From Isochrysis galbana (taxonomy: Eukaryota; Haptophyta; Isochrysidales; Isochrysidaceae): DNA of 64,000 bases. The notes beneath the pieces are model-generated. The model was not told the DNA's origin. It searched no databases and worked only from the letters and a program-made list of their open reading frames with translations. Positions 33,471 to 43,445 of this stretch are shown here, in pieces (the first letter of the stretch is position 1; every line of letters begins with the position of its first letter). The position numbers and the translations under genes are program-made. The stretch is taken from NCBI GenBank assembly GCA_018136815.1, contig CM030931.1:6902399-6966398 (forward strand), in the 5' to 3' direction.

Positions 33471-34258
33471 CATCGTACTTTTCGTGATGGAGGCGCGCAC
33501 CAACGGCTCCCGGAGAACTCCGCCCGAGTTCCAAGGAAACTAGCACCCGGTGAGCTCCCTCACCCGATCTCGACGGCTGAGATCGGCCGTGCTCCGACAC
33601 TGACCCCGGTGCACCAAACTTCTTGCGTTTGTCACAAGATAGTAGAATATCCTCTCTCCCTGTTGATTGTCCAATGCTCTCTCCCTGTTGATTGTCCTTC
33701 AATCTCACGAATGCTTCGCTCTCCTCGAGAGCGGAGAACGCTCGGAGGCACACCCGAGGTCTATTCGACTCCGTTGCGAGGCGGTCTCGTGGTTGCAGAG
33801 TGGCAATCTCCCACATCCAGCGAGCAAGCTGATTGACGGAGCAGTCTCCTCGTCGAAGGGTTCTTCGGAATGGGGAAAGAACTACGGTGAAAAGAATCAG
33901 AAATCAGAGGGAGGGGAGTTCTACGGGAACACTGAGAAATCAGAGGTACTCGGAGTCGAGTTCGAGGTGCGGGGCAACTGGAGGTCGTGGCGGAGGGGAG
34001 GCAGGGAGACACAGACGGAGTGGGTGACCTAGGAGTACAAGAAGATTATCGGAGAAGCTAGGAGTGAGAGAAGAAAGAGAGGAGAGACGAGCGCGAGTGA
34101 GAGGAGAGAGACGAGAGAGAGAGAGCTTGGTCCCACCGCAGCCAACCAACCCTCTTCTCCCCCTCTTCTCCCCCTCTCCCATCCCCCTTGAACCTCACCA
34201 CACCGTCGTTTGGGCCGCATACATCGACGTCTGGCACGTATCGCTCGAGCTGGTACAG
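33471..34258. other. Upstream region of AGC kinase
   Basis: No separate gene is recognised. GA-rich sequence from about 34060 to 34130 lies just upstream of the kinase start and could be its promoter or 5' UTR. Confidence 0.4.
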
Positions 34259-35503
34259 ATGAGCACGTCGCACACGTACCTCCTCGACCACCACCGCCGC
34301 CTCACCACCCAGTCTCTTCCCTCTCTTATCGACAACTCAACTAGCGCCAACCGCCTCTCTTACATCTCGTTGCACGAGCTGCAGGACGCAAAGCAGATAT
34401 TGCTGTGCGCAATTCCCCTCGTCGCCCTCCTCGTCTTCACATGCGGCCTTCTCGCTTCCCTTACCACCCAGAAGGAACGCTCGGCACTCTGTCGCAAGAG
34501 CAAGCACGCCTCCATCAAAGAGAAGCCGCCCGCCTCGCTCGACGAGCTCGAGCTGGTGGGCTCACTGGGGCAGGGATGTTTCGGCGCGGTGAGTCTGGTT
34601 GCGCATCGCTCTCCCAGCGGACACCGCCGTACTTACGCTCTTAAGTCGATCCCGAAAAGGCTCATGGTCAAGTACCACCAAGTCGATGCAGTACGTAACG
34701 AGGCGCACTTGCTGAGCAAGATCGACCACCCTTTCATCGTGCACCTGGAGAACGTTTATGAAACAAAGAACGCATGCCATCTGCTGTTGCAGCCGTGCCT
34801 AGGTGGCGAGCTCCACTCGCTCCTCCTTCACCGCCCTACTGGCCTCGCGTACACGGACGCGATATTCTATGCCTCAATGGTCGTCGACGCCATTGAATAC
34901 CTCCACTCAAGGAATGTTGTCTATCGTGACCTAAAAGCCGAGAATGTGCTCCTCGACAGCACTGGTTACGTTAAGCTTGCCGACTTCGGCTTCGCCAAAG
35001 TAGTCGAGGGGCGCACTTACACCGGGTGCGGCACACCTGAGTACATGTGTCCAGAGGCCATCTTGGGCGAGGGCTATTCTGTCGAGGCCGATTGGTGGGC
35101 TCTTGGCGTCCTGCTATACGAGATGTTAACGGGAATGATGCCGTTCCAGGGGCAGGACGAGGCTGCTCTTTGCCTCAAGATCGTGATGGGCGAGGTCTAC
35201 TACCCGCCGAGCCTGATGGACTCCTCACGCGCCTTGATATCGGACCTCCTCGATCCTATCCCCAATCAGCGCCTTGGATGCTGCGGAGCGGACGCCTTCG
35301 AGGTAAAGAGCCACATAGGAATGAAGGGCGTGGATTGGGACGCGCTCAACGCGCGCACACTCACACCTCCGATCAAGCCTCTTGTAGCCAACGACTTCGA
35401 CCATTCCAACTTTGATCATTGCCACGGTGACATGCATGTTGCGGCGATGGCTGCATGTTCTAACCATTTACCGCAGGAAATATTCGGCGGCATTGTATGT
35501 TGA
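34259..35503 (+). CDS. Membrane-anchored AGC-family serine/threonine protein kinase (PKA/PKG-like)
   Basis: 414 residues from the ATG at 34259 (MSTSHTYLLDHH); the frame extends upstream, but that part is translated leader. One membrane segment lies at about 46-68 (ILLCAIPLVALLVFTCGLLA). The kinase domain follows directly: glycine loop GQGCFG at 104-109, ATP-binding Lys129 in YALKS, catalytic YRDLKAEN at 222-229 (HRD changed to YRD, as in PKA and other AGC kinases), DFGFAK from 242, activation loop TYTGCGTPEY with the phosphorylatable Thr of AGC kinases, and ADWWALGVLLYEMLTG. The AGC tail is short (NDFDHSNFD). No cyclic-nucleotide-binding domain is present, so it resembles a catalytic subunit fixed to a membrane. 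Substrate and location are unknown. Confidence 0.93.
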   Translation: MSTSHTYLLDHHRRLTTQSLPSLIDNSTSANRLSYISLHELQDAKQILLCAIPLVALLVFTCGLLASLTTQKERSALCRKSKHASIKEKPPASLDELELVGSLGQGCFGAVSLVAHRSPSGHRRTYALKSIPKRLMVKYHQVDAVRNEAHLLSKIDHPFIVHLENVYETKNACHLLLQPCLGGELHSLLLHRPTGLAYTDAIFYASMVVDAIEYLHSRNVVYRDLKAENVLLDSTGYVKLADFGFAKVVEGRTYTGCGTPEYMCPEAILGEGYSVEADWWALGVLLYEMLTGMMPFQGQDEAALCLKIVMGEVYYPPSLMDSSRALISDLLDPIPNQRLGCCGADAFEVKSHIGMKGVDWDALNARTLTPPIKPLVANDFDHSNFDHCHGDMHVAAMAACSNHLPQEIFGGIVC

Positions 35504-36251
35504 GATCTTGTCCCCGACTCTTGCGCTTCATCGACCCAGAAGAGATCTTATAATTGTCTGATAAGGCCTTCAGCTCGAGCGTAAGAACGAGGCAGGACGA
35601 AAGAACGGGAGGCCAACGCTCCCATATTTTGAACCGCACATTTTGGCAAACAACGTAATTAGCATATTTTGTGGTTGTGCAATACCGCGCTTTATGCTAA
35701 CACTTTCGCATGCATCTAGTCTTATTTTGCTTGATTTTGTCCATGTGCCATCGGCATCGGTTTGGTCTTGTGCATCTCTCTTCCACCAGTATCGCTCTGT
35801 GTTTGTATCGCCGTCTCCACGTTGCGCGGGGTTGGCTCCGGCTCTTGAGTGATGAGTGACTCGTGAGCCGCATGGCGTATGTCACTCGTCACCCTTCACG
35901 CATCTACCTACGAACCGTGCTTTGCGACTACGAAAATACATATAAAAACATCTGAAGATTCAGGCTACTACCGCTGGTTATAAAGGACCACGCACGCACG
36001 GTACCGACACACCGACTCACGCCATCGCCTATACCCCAGATCACTCACACCCTTCACACTACCCCCTTCATTCCTTTGTCTTTGGTATCGGGGAGGGGGG
36101 GCCGCGTGCAGTACGACGGGCCAAGCGGAGCGGGCTGGGGCAGACCTGTTGTTGGGTGTTCCTATGGCAAACAAACGTAAAACGCCTTCTATAACTATCT
36201 TATCATGTCCCCGGGGGGTCTCGGCCCCCGCCCTTCGGCTCTTCTTCGTCT
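35504..36251. other. Gene-free stretch
   Basis: 3' flank of the kinase. No coding or RNA gene is supported on either strand. Confidence 0.45.
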
Positions 36252-37315
36252 TGTTGTATTCAGGCCTCCTGGCATGAATATTTCGGCATGGGTACGTGCC
36301 TTCGTCGTTATATATCGTCTTCTATGTTCGTCTTGGTCACTCAAGGCCCCAGATGGGACAATAGGCTTCTAATAGGTTCTATTAAGAGGTCAAGAGGCCT
36401 ACCAGACCTGTTACCTGTTAATAGGTAATAGGTAAAAAAAAATCTTTCAATATTCTCGCCTCGCGCGTGGCTATAGGCCTATACTATAGGTACCGCTATC
36501 GTAGCCACGCCCAAATCATCTCGGATCCCTTCCTCTCCCTAGTAACTTAGCTCAGAAGTCAGAAGCCAATCATATTCATAATATACATCACATACTCATA
36601 CATCTATAATATTAGTAAAATGAGTTTTATTTTGACCTGTTACGGACCTATTGCGACCTGTCAATAGGTCCTCTTAATAGGAATAGGCCCCCGAAACCTG
36701 TTGACCTTGTACCTGTTGTCCCATCCGGGCTCAAGGCGTGCAGATTCGGATTCTCCCTGGGCTCAGATCCTGGTCCGCCGTTACGGTAATTGTCCACGCG
36801 TTTAAGGTAAGAAATGCAGGTAACAAAACTGGGCCCCTCTCTGCATTCCCTCCCTCCCCTTCTGCAGTTCCCCCTCCCTTCTGCAGTTTCCCCTCCCCTC
36901 TGCAGTTTCCTCCCCCCTTCTGCAGTTCTCACCCCCTCTGCAGCCTCCTCCCTCCCCAGTGAGGTTAGGTTTGAGTAAGCGTGACAGTTTGTCCTTGGGA
37001 GTCGTTCTTTGTCGCATCGTTCGTTCTCGTTCATCCGTTCTCGTTTTCGTCCCGTTCTCGCCTTCGCTACTCGTCAACTACACTCACTCTACAACACATC
37101 CCTCGACGACCGTCGTCCACACTCTCACTCGCCCCGCTCTCGCCCTCGCTATGTCTGCTTCGTCGCCTCGCTCTGCCTCCCCCAAGCCCGCCTCCCTGCC
37201 ACTTCTGGAGGCGGGTGAGCCCGTCATGAGCCTGTCCCTTACCTCCGCCGCGCCTCTCGCCGCTTCCCTTCCGCCCCTTCTGCTCCCATCTGAGGTAGTG
37301 GTAACCTCGGATCCG
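36252..37315 (+). mobile_element. LTR repeat F with leader and gag N-terminus, copy 1
   Basis: Starts TGTTGTATTCAGGCCTCC and matches 39715-40028, except for the MITE inserted at 36348-36729 and a short deletion after CCTGGTCCGCCG. After the shared part comes a CT-rich leader, then an open frame at 37151 (MSASSPRSASPKPASLPL) of the Ser/Pro-rich type that begins Gag in other elements here. No Pol follows. It is probably a truncated LTR element; the true LTR end is not fixed. Confidence 0.55.
36348..36729. mobile_element. MITE, 382 bp, 8-bp target duplication
   Basis: Ends CCCAGATGGGACAATAGG and, inverted, CCCGGATGGGACAACAGG, flanked by CTCAAGGC (36340-36347 and 36730-36737). Subterminal AATAGGT words are repeated many times near both ends, as in hAT-type elements. 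The uninterrupted target is seen at 39809-39820. Confidence 0.92.
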
Positions 37316-38270
37316 TCAAGGCCGCAGATGGAAGAAATGAATAAAGGGATGCGGGCCCGGCTACTAGATATAGATGTGCAGGGCCGCGCGCGTGGCGTGA
37401 ATATTAAGAATTTGGGGGGGGGGGGGGGGGGGCTCACCTCCCTGCCCTGCCACTTGGCATGAGGTCGCGTTCCGTCGAATCGTCGAAAGAGGACCATGTG
37501 GCATGTGGGATGTGGGGGGCCTTGGCCCACATCTGCATCTGCCCACAGACCCTCCCCGAGGGCTGGGTCAACCTCCCGTGTTGCTCCTCTTGTAAGGAGG
37601 GGGGGGGGGGGAGGTTGAACGAAGGGCGTGTTGGTCGGTGTTCACCGGTCAAAACACAGCTCCGAGCGCGGTGGAAAAGGGAAAAGGGTGTTAGATCTTA
37701 ATGCTAGTAGCTAGTGACTAGTGAGAGTAGGCGGTGATCGCTAACACTTTCAATAAGTAGAAGTAGTCACAATGAATAACACACCTTCCGACGGACTCCA
37801 AATACTCTAGGTGGGGCGTAAACTTTATGCACTATCGCTTCAGGAGCGAGCAAGCTGGCACAACAGGCACAAGAACAAGATCAAAACTTCCATTTCACAG
37901 GCCGACGGAACGGCACAACCGACACCGGTGACGATTACAAAGAAGCTACCAAAGACGCACACACGGCCACATCTACCTCAAGCTCAAGAGCGAGGAGTGC
38001 AGATGTCGATGGGGGCAACTCTCCTAAGAGCATGGAGCCTGTTGAATTGCCTTAGCGCCGCTACCGGTAGGCTGACTTAGGATATCGACCTAGGCCGTGC
38101 AGTTGACAACAAAGCTTTCGCAGCTAGGTTCGGAGGTGCCAATTGCCTCGCTAGGGTTGGACAAATAAGTATGAGGCTCTATCATTTGGTATGAGGCTCT
38201 ACCATTTGGCACTGTCAGTGGCGATCCATCACCCGTGGACAGACAGTGTCTTCGCATACCACATGCGAAA
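37316..38270. other. Gene-free stretch with half of a small palindromic element
   Basis: Positions 37463-37500 carry GGTCGCGTTCCGTCGAA and AGAGGACCATG, the left end of the palindromic element at 59111. GTGGGATGTGGGGGGCC and GGCCCACATC nearby form a second inverted pair. Poly-G at 37416. A 22-base segment is duplicated near 38168 and 38190. No gene. Confidence 0.4.
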
Positions 38271-39365
38271 TTACAAGGGCTGCCGATAGAATATGACCTC
38301 TTGCTGTTTGAAGTATCGCCGGTCCTCTTCATCTACAAGAACGAGATTGAGGAAGTAGCGAACAGAAAATTTATTGTTCACGTTTTTGAAGGTGGGTGTC
38401 AACTGGTCGAAAGCGGCGAGAAATAGACGGATCGGTATGGACTCGCCACGCACTGGGGCCCCATCCATAATCTCGTATTTGGCGATGGTGTCGCTTTCAT
38501 TGTACGCGTTTGCCCCAGTGCCTGACGACTCTCGCTTGATGATTGCGAGTTCCATGTGTTTGATGCGTATCCGTACCAGCAGAAAGAAGATTCGTCCCAA
38601 GACGACGTCACGCAGATGATACTGCGACTTGTTGTACTCGAACTCGATGTGCAGACAGTCCTCAATGCCTACTTCCATCTTGATCGCCCCAACAGATGCC
38701 ATGTCCTCCGGCGTGGCCGCCGTGTACACGCGGAAGGTCTCCTCATGCACAGCCTTTGACCCGTACGAGCGCGACAGAGTTACGCGTAGCAAATATCGCA
38801 GCCGCATGTGGATCCCGTCATAGGACTCGTAGGGTTTCTCAACCTCCTCGAACTCGAACGGAAATTCGGTGTGCCCACCCACCTCCCCTGGGTCAGCCTG
38901 CGAGGGTTTGGCGGTGATCGCTCTTAGTCGATGAACTAGGTGCGAGGGGAGATAGCCTGGCTCGGGAAGAGAGCGAGCGATGCTTGTACGATGCCTAGTC
39001 TCCAATTGCCGTTGAGGACAGCACTCAAGACTACTTACTGCACCCCCGTGGGCTCAGGCAGGCATCTCCATCCGCACCAGCTCTCTCACGAGTGAGGTGA
39101 ACTCATGTGTGGTGCGATCGAGGAGCGACTCGATTTGCCCAATCAGTTCAAGCCGGATCCCCGTGTGCTCGAGCCTCCTGCCCCCCGGGGTGTCCACATG
39201 CACCACGCCCTTGACTGCATCCTGCGGCCCATAAAGGAGTTGCTCAGACGTCTTGTCTCCCAGCTTGACAGAAACTGTCCTGCGCGACTCAGCGTCGGCG
39301 AAGCGTATCCTCAGCTTGATCCCGGTCCCGAAGAGCGACTCGGACGCCCCGCGTAGCGCGTTCAT
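38271..39365 (-). CDS. VPS26: Retromer subunit VPS26
   Basis: Arrestin-fold subunit of the retromer complex, which with VPS35 and VPS29 recycles cargo from endosomes to the Golgi. Exons 39078-39365 and 38271-38897, joined by a 180-nt GT-AG intron (donor CTG|GTGCGG), give 304 residues, slightly shorter than the animal proteins. Family landmarks are GGRRLEHTGIRLELIGQIE, EFEEVEKPYESYDG, IKMEVGIEDCLHIEFEYNKS, AKYEIMDGAPVRGESIPIRL and the almost invariant FSVRYFLNLVLVDEEDRRYF. The upstream exon frame continues past 39365 into likely 5' UTR; the chosen ATG begins MNALRGASESLFGTGIKLRI, matching the start of the fold. LTR fragments begin about 350 bp upstream. Identification is secure. Confidence 0.96.
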
Positions 39366-39714
39366 CGCCGCGCGCACGCGACGAGCCGCACCGCAGGGCT
39401 CTGCCTGACCGGGGCGGGGGCCCTCGCAGCGCGGCGAGCGGTGCGGTCGAAAAAACAAAATAAGCTCTCCGTACTTTTTTCTATCCTCTCCGGTCAAGTC
39501 CAAGTCGAACATGAAGTTTTGTTATTGTCATATTGTCACTGGTATTAGACAGTAGACAGTGAGCTTTAGCTTACGCAGGTGAACGCCAACGGAGCAGCGG
39601 CGCGTACGAAGACAGAAGAAAAGGAAAGGTAGCCCCCACGCGGGGGGGACGCCCCTTTGCCGCTCTTCTCGACGCCGCGCGCCGCTAGCCTCGCCCCAAC
39701 ACTGTTGTAACAAC
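39366..39714. promoter_or_regulatory. VPS26 upstream region
   Basis: No gene. This interval lies between the VPS26 start and the LTR fragment at 39715 and must hold its promoter unless the LTR supplies it. No specific element is identified. Confidence 0.35.
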
Positions 39715-40028
39715 TGTTGTATTCAGGCCTCCTGGCATGAATATTTCGGCATGGGTACGTGCCTTCGTCGTTATATATCGTCTTCTATGTTCGTCTTGGT
39801 CACTCAAGGCGTGCAGATTCGGATTCTCCCTGGGCTCAGATCCTGGTCCGCCGATTTTCGTCTCGAAATTCGAAGATTTGAGTTTTATTTTTACCGTTAC
39901 GGTAATTGTCCACGCGTTTAAGGTAAGAAATGCAGGTAACAGAACTGGGCCCCTCTCTGGATTCCCTCCCTCCCCTTCTGCAGTTCCCCCTCCCCTCTGC
40001 AGTTTCCTCCCCCCTTCTGCAGTTCTCA
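39715..40028 (+). mobile_element. LTR repeat F, copy 2
   Basis: Begins TGTTGTATTCAGGCCTCC and is collinear with 36252-36955 without the MITE. It is cut at GTTCTCACCCCC by the family B fragment that follows. Confidence 0.6.
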
Positions 40029-40090
40029 CCCCCCAACTAAAGTTTATATACTTTGCTGTTCGCCCATGGGGGGATGGGGGGGCACGAGCC
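40029..40090 (-). mobile_element. Retroposon B, 5'-truncated fragment
   Basis: Only the last ~60 bases of family B, reversed: CAACTAAAGTTTATATACTT, then GTTCGCCCATGGGGGG and GGGGCACGAGCC. Extreme 5' truncation supports retroposition by target-primed reverse transcription. Confidence 0.6.
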
Positions 40091-40527
40091 TGTTGTATTC
40101 CTGCCCATCTGAAGGCTGTAGGCATGAATATTCGTGTAAGGTACGCGCTCACAATTACAATTGAACAGTTCCCCGTATTGCCACTGACGCACAAGACACA
40201 CAGATTCGGTTTCCCCATGGTCTCAAATCCAGGTTCCAGGTTTGCAGATTTTGGTCTCGAAATTTGCGATTCGAATTTTGTTTTTGCTGTTACTATAATT
40301 GTTGGCTCGTTTAAGGTAATAAACCGGCATGATTTCGACTTCTCGTTCTGCAGTCGCTCTGCGAGACTCTCTCTCTCTCTCTCTCCGTCCGCCTCTCCTC
40401 GGCCGACGGCAGGAAGGTTCGTCCAAAACATTCTCCGGTCCCGAGATATCTCGTGGGGGGTCTCTCCGCGCTCCGCGAGGGAAAGGACGCGATCTCGCTC
40501 CGAGATTGGCCTCGCGCCCTCCCACGC
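40091..40527 (+). mobile_element. LTR-like repeat E, copy 2
   Basis: Begins TGTTGTATTCCTGCCCATCT and runs collinear with the reverse complement of 9830-10265 to CCTCCCACGCTGCCCC. Divergence is low. Confidence 0.6.
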
Positions 40528-40529
40528 TG

Positions 40530-40760
40530 CCCCCCGCCCGCGCGCATCAAGCCATAGTCGGCCGTGTGTGGCGCCGACGACTACGCTAACGTCACCTGGC
40601 CGAACGGGCCGAGTGCCCAACTTTCCAACGCGACCGGGCGCGCTGCCAGCGCTTTCTCGGCCATCCACTGAGATAGAATGCCTCACCAGGCATCATATCA
40701 GAATATGCCGCCCTAGCAGCCACGCCAATCGCCGCCGCCGCCCGCGCGCATCGCGCCATA
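40530..40760 (+). repeat. Diverged single unit of the 204-bp satellite
   Basis: GAGTGCCCAACTTTCCAACG and CAGCCACGCCAATCGCCGCC correspond to GAGTGCCCAACTTCGACCCG and CAGCCACGCCAATCGCGCCC of the array at 18250, in the same order and spacing apart from small indels. Confidence 0.6.
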
Positions 40761-40844
40761 GGGAGGGCTTCTCGGAGGGAAGAAGGACAGGAGTGGACTG
40801 CGACACCCTCGCGACGGAGGTGGAGGGGGGGGGCGGGATATTTT

Positions 40845-41106
40845 CTTTTATAAATCCACTTAGGATGTCTTTATCGAATGTGGGTAAACTCCGTTCCCTC
40901 GTGCTTAGCAGCAAGGAGTCACCAAACATGTATACATGGGTGAAATTTCTAATTTTCAAAGTTTGAAGCTGTTTCTCGATTTCGCCGATTTGATTGTATG
41001 CAAAATGACGTAGGACCCCAGAGCCTTCGAATCTCAGTCCATTGCCATCTCGGTGCAATAACACGCATTCAGTGTCGCAATCGGCGGGCAAAGCTTGAAC
41101 GCTCAT
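40845..41106 (-). CDS. Unrecognised ORF fragment
   Basis: On the minus strand from ATG 41106: MSVQALPADCDTECVLLH and then FTHVYMFGDSLLLSTRERSL. It has a protein-like composition with lower GC than its surroundings. It runs into the satellite monomer at its 3' side. Like the ORF at 41677-42249 it may belong to a multi-copy or mobile sequence. No family is recognised. Confidence 0.25.
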
Positions 41107-41168
41107 GCCCGGCGCCCCTTGTTCGTGTCAGAGGGACAAAAAAATTTTCACCACGCCATCGGCGGGGG

Positions 41169-41324
41169 TGCAGTTATGGCGACGAGTGCTGTGAAGGACT
41201 TGAGTGCAATGACGAGGGAGTGTGTGAGACGCCATGCCGCGAGCCAGGGTCGGTGTGCCAAAGTAACTCGGAGTGCTGTGGTGAATACACGTGTCGTAGT
41301 GGTACCTGCAGATCTGATGACTGA
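41169..41324 (+). CDS. Cysteine-rich, knottin-like domain (exon or fragment)
   Basis: About 51 codons ending at TGA 41322-41324 with eleven cysteines in two similar halves: C-x5-CC-x4-C-x5-C, then C-x3-C-x6-C-x5-CC-x4-C-x4-C counting from the shared cysteine. The pattern resembles short disulphide-rich extracellular domains (granulin, dickkopf or knottin type). Such domains are usually pieces of secreted or surface proteins. No signal peptide or start is visible, so it is probably the last exon of a gene whose other exons I cannot see, or a fragment. No function is assigned. Confidence 0.4.
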   Translation, partial: CSYGDECCEGLECNDEGVCETPCREPGSVCQSNSECCGEYTCRSGTCRSDD

Positions 41325-41676
41325 TTGGCGAGCACGGAACAAAGTGAAAGGCGCTCACGTACCACGTCACATGCTTCCTGTTTATCCAATGACATTGAAC
41401 AGTGGGGGGGTGCGTGCCCCCCTCGATGAAAAGAAAACGCGCGCACTTCCAGCGGCCTCCTCGTCACGCATGACGTGGCCGCCCCAATCGCGCGTGATGG
41501 CCCGCAGCGAGCCAAGGCACCGCTCCACAAACGCGGGGACGCGACCCTCCCAGTAGACGTTAGGTGTGGCACGGCACATGGAGAGCACTCCGAGGAGGGA
41601 CGACGGCGGCGGATCCGTTGACTGCGGAGAGTACAACTCCATCGCCAAGCGGTGGACTCGCTCGGCAGGAGCGCCC
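41325..41676. other. Gene-free stretch
   Basis: No supported gene between the cysteine-rich fragment and the ORF that ends at 41677. Confidence 0.35.
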
Positions 41677-42249
41677 TCATTGTGAGCTCGACCCGGTGTC
41701 CTGGGACCGAGCTTTTTTGTATTTGATGTTGCTGGGCCCTGGGGGTTCAATCTTTACGGGAGCTGAACCCGAATCAATAAGCGGCCTTTTGTTCTCAATC
41801 TTTACTTGGGGAGCTGAACACGAATCGACACCTTTTAGCAATTCTTGGAGGTGGGGAATTAATTCCGAATCGACAGCTTTGATTGTACGAAGCAGATCAT
41901 CACGACTCATATTGATGATTGTGTTCGCAGTGAAGTTCTTGCTCAAGAGAGTGTGTATCATATAAACCAGTGTGAATGGTTTATCGTTCTCGCAAATGGC
42001 ATGTAAGGTGTCTTTAATGTTCGTCTTGTGCTTGAAATCGAATGATCTGAATATGGACTTACATTCGAAAGTGTACGTGAACAAATTTGGGTTCGTCTCA
42101 AGCAGCCTCATCATGGAGTTGTTGCCCCCCCCCGGGATCGACGGCGGACTGATGCTGTCCAATGCTTCCGCAATAACCTGCATGGCAGATTTAGAAGTGC
42201 CATATGGCGGAAAGAGAGGTAAGATGAATTTTTTAAAGTTCTCGTCCAT
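41677..42249 (-). CDS. Unrecognised ORF of multi-copy sequence D, 190 residues
   Basis: Starts MDENFKKFILPLFPPYGTSK and continues with helical segments (FTLVYMIHTLLSKNF, IINMSRDDLLRTIKAVDSE) and a Lys/Pro/Ser-rich C-terminus (VKIENKRPLIDSGS). GC content is lower than that of neighbouring genes. Its first ~25 codons and leader recur at 27749-28530, so it is repeated in the genome. I do not recognise a family. It could be Gag- or capsid-like, but I have no motif to support that. Confidence 0.45.
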   Translation of the reverse strand: MDENFKKFILPLFPPYGTSKSAMQVIAEALDSISPPSIPGGGNNSMMRLLETNPNLFTYTFECKSIFRSFDFKHKTNIKDTLHAICENDKPFTLVYMIHTLLSKNFTANTIINMSRDDLLRTIKAVDSELIPHLQELLKGVDSCSAPQVKIENKRPLIDSGSAPVKIEPPGPSNIKYKKARSQDTGSSSQ

Positions 42250-42424
42250 TTTTTTTTATGATCCATTGCAATCGCTTGCGTACTAAATCATCAGCCGCCA
42301 TTCCATTTGTAGACATGGTTGAGCACTGTGAGGTGGGTGCCTTTGCTTAGATACTAGACATTTTTTTGTACCGACGCATTGCGTATTGGGAAACGAGGGG
42401 TACCAAATGAAGGCAAACGACCTT

Positions 42425-42580
42425 GGGTCGCCGGTCGCCGGTCCCCCGGAAGGAAGCGGGTCGGGGAAGCGTGCGTGCGCAACGTGTCAGCTATAGCGTC
42501 AGCTTGGGCAGCGAGCGTGGCATCGAGCGTGGCAGACCATGCGGCCTTGCGGCGACTATGTATCGTCTCAGCATAGTGCA
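42425..42580 (-). pseudogene. Remnant of an older gypsy integrase C-terminus
   Basis: On the minus strand the codons AAWSATLDATLAAQADAI, then RFLPGD, align with SWSSALEATLAAQAESV, then RFEPGD, in the intact gypsy Pol at 45168, in the segment between integrase and chromodomain. It is cut at 42581 by the insertion of the LINE-like element. Confidence 0.6.
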
Positions 42581-43445
42581 TAGTCACGAATTTCGCAACT
42601 ATCGTTAAAACGATAGGGTCATGGAGCGCGCGCCGCCGCCCGCTCTCGCTGCCGCTGCCCTCGCCGCGATGGACGAAGAACTCATAGACACGCCGCTGTC
42701 GCCGAAGCGACCGCGCCAGGACGACCCTCCCAGCCAGGTGGGCACAGGAGCCGACAAGCCACGCCCGCGCATTGCCAAGAACGCCAAGAACAAAGCTGCC
42801 ATGCTGGCAGCAGACAGCAAGCAACACACCTACAGCACAACCCACAGCCAGCTCTCGTACCTAGGTACGCCCATAATCGGCGCAAGACTCGACAAAGCCC
42901 CCGAACAGCTAGATCCCTCCCCACCGGCGAAATGGGGGAATGGCTTTAAATCAAACAAGAGATTGGAATACCCCCTAGCGGACGAGTATACCCTAGACGG
43001 AGACACCCCTCTGGACGAAATGGGAGTGGAACAACTTACACGAGCAATGCAGAAGACGGACGGAAAGCGTAGACGCCTAACGGGGCCCGAGAATTGGAAA
43101 CGGCGGCTACCGACACCCGACAACACGTGGGAGCACCTAGCCACAATATATACATCCCCGATGATGACGGCGAGAGATACACACCTCCACTTCAAGCACC
43201 TAACCCACAGAAGGATAGGCACATACAACCGGTTCGCGGATAGGGACAAAACCTGCCGCATGTGCAAAGCGTCTAACGAATCTTCCACCCACTTGGGAGA
43301 ATGCCCGAGGGTAGTCAAGATTTTCGAAACGCTCGACAAACTGGCAAGGTACACTCCCCGAAGTGGTAGAAGCAGGGAAGAGGTAATCATAGACAACCTT
43401 TTCATGCACCCCCGGGGGGAAACACCGCGATCGCTCACCATACTC

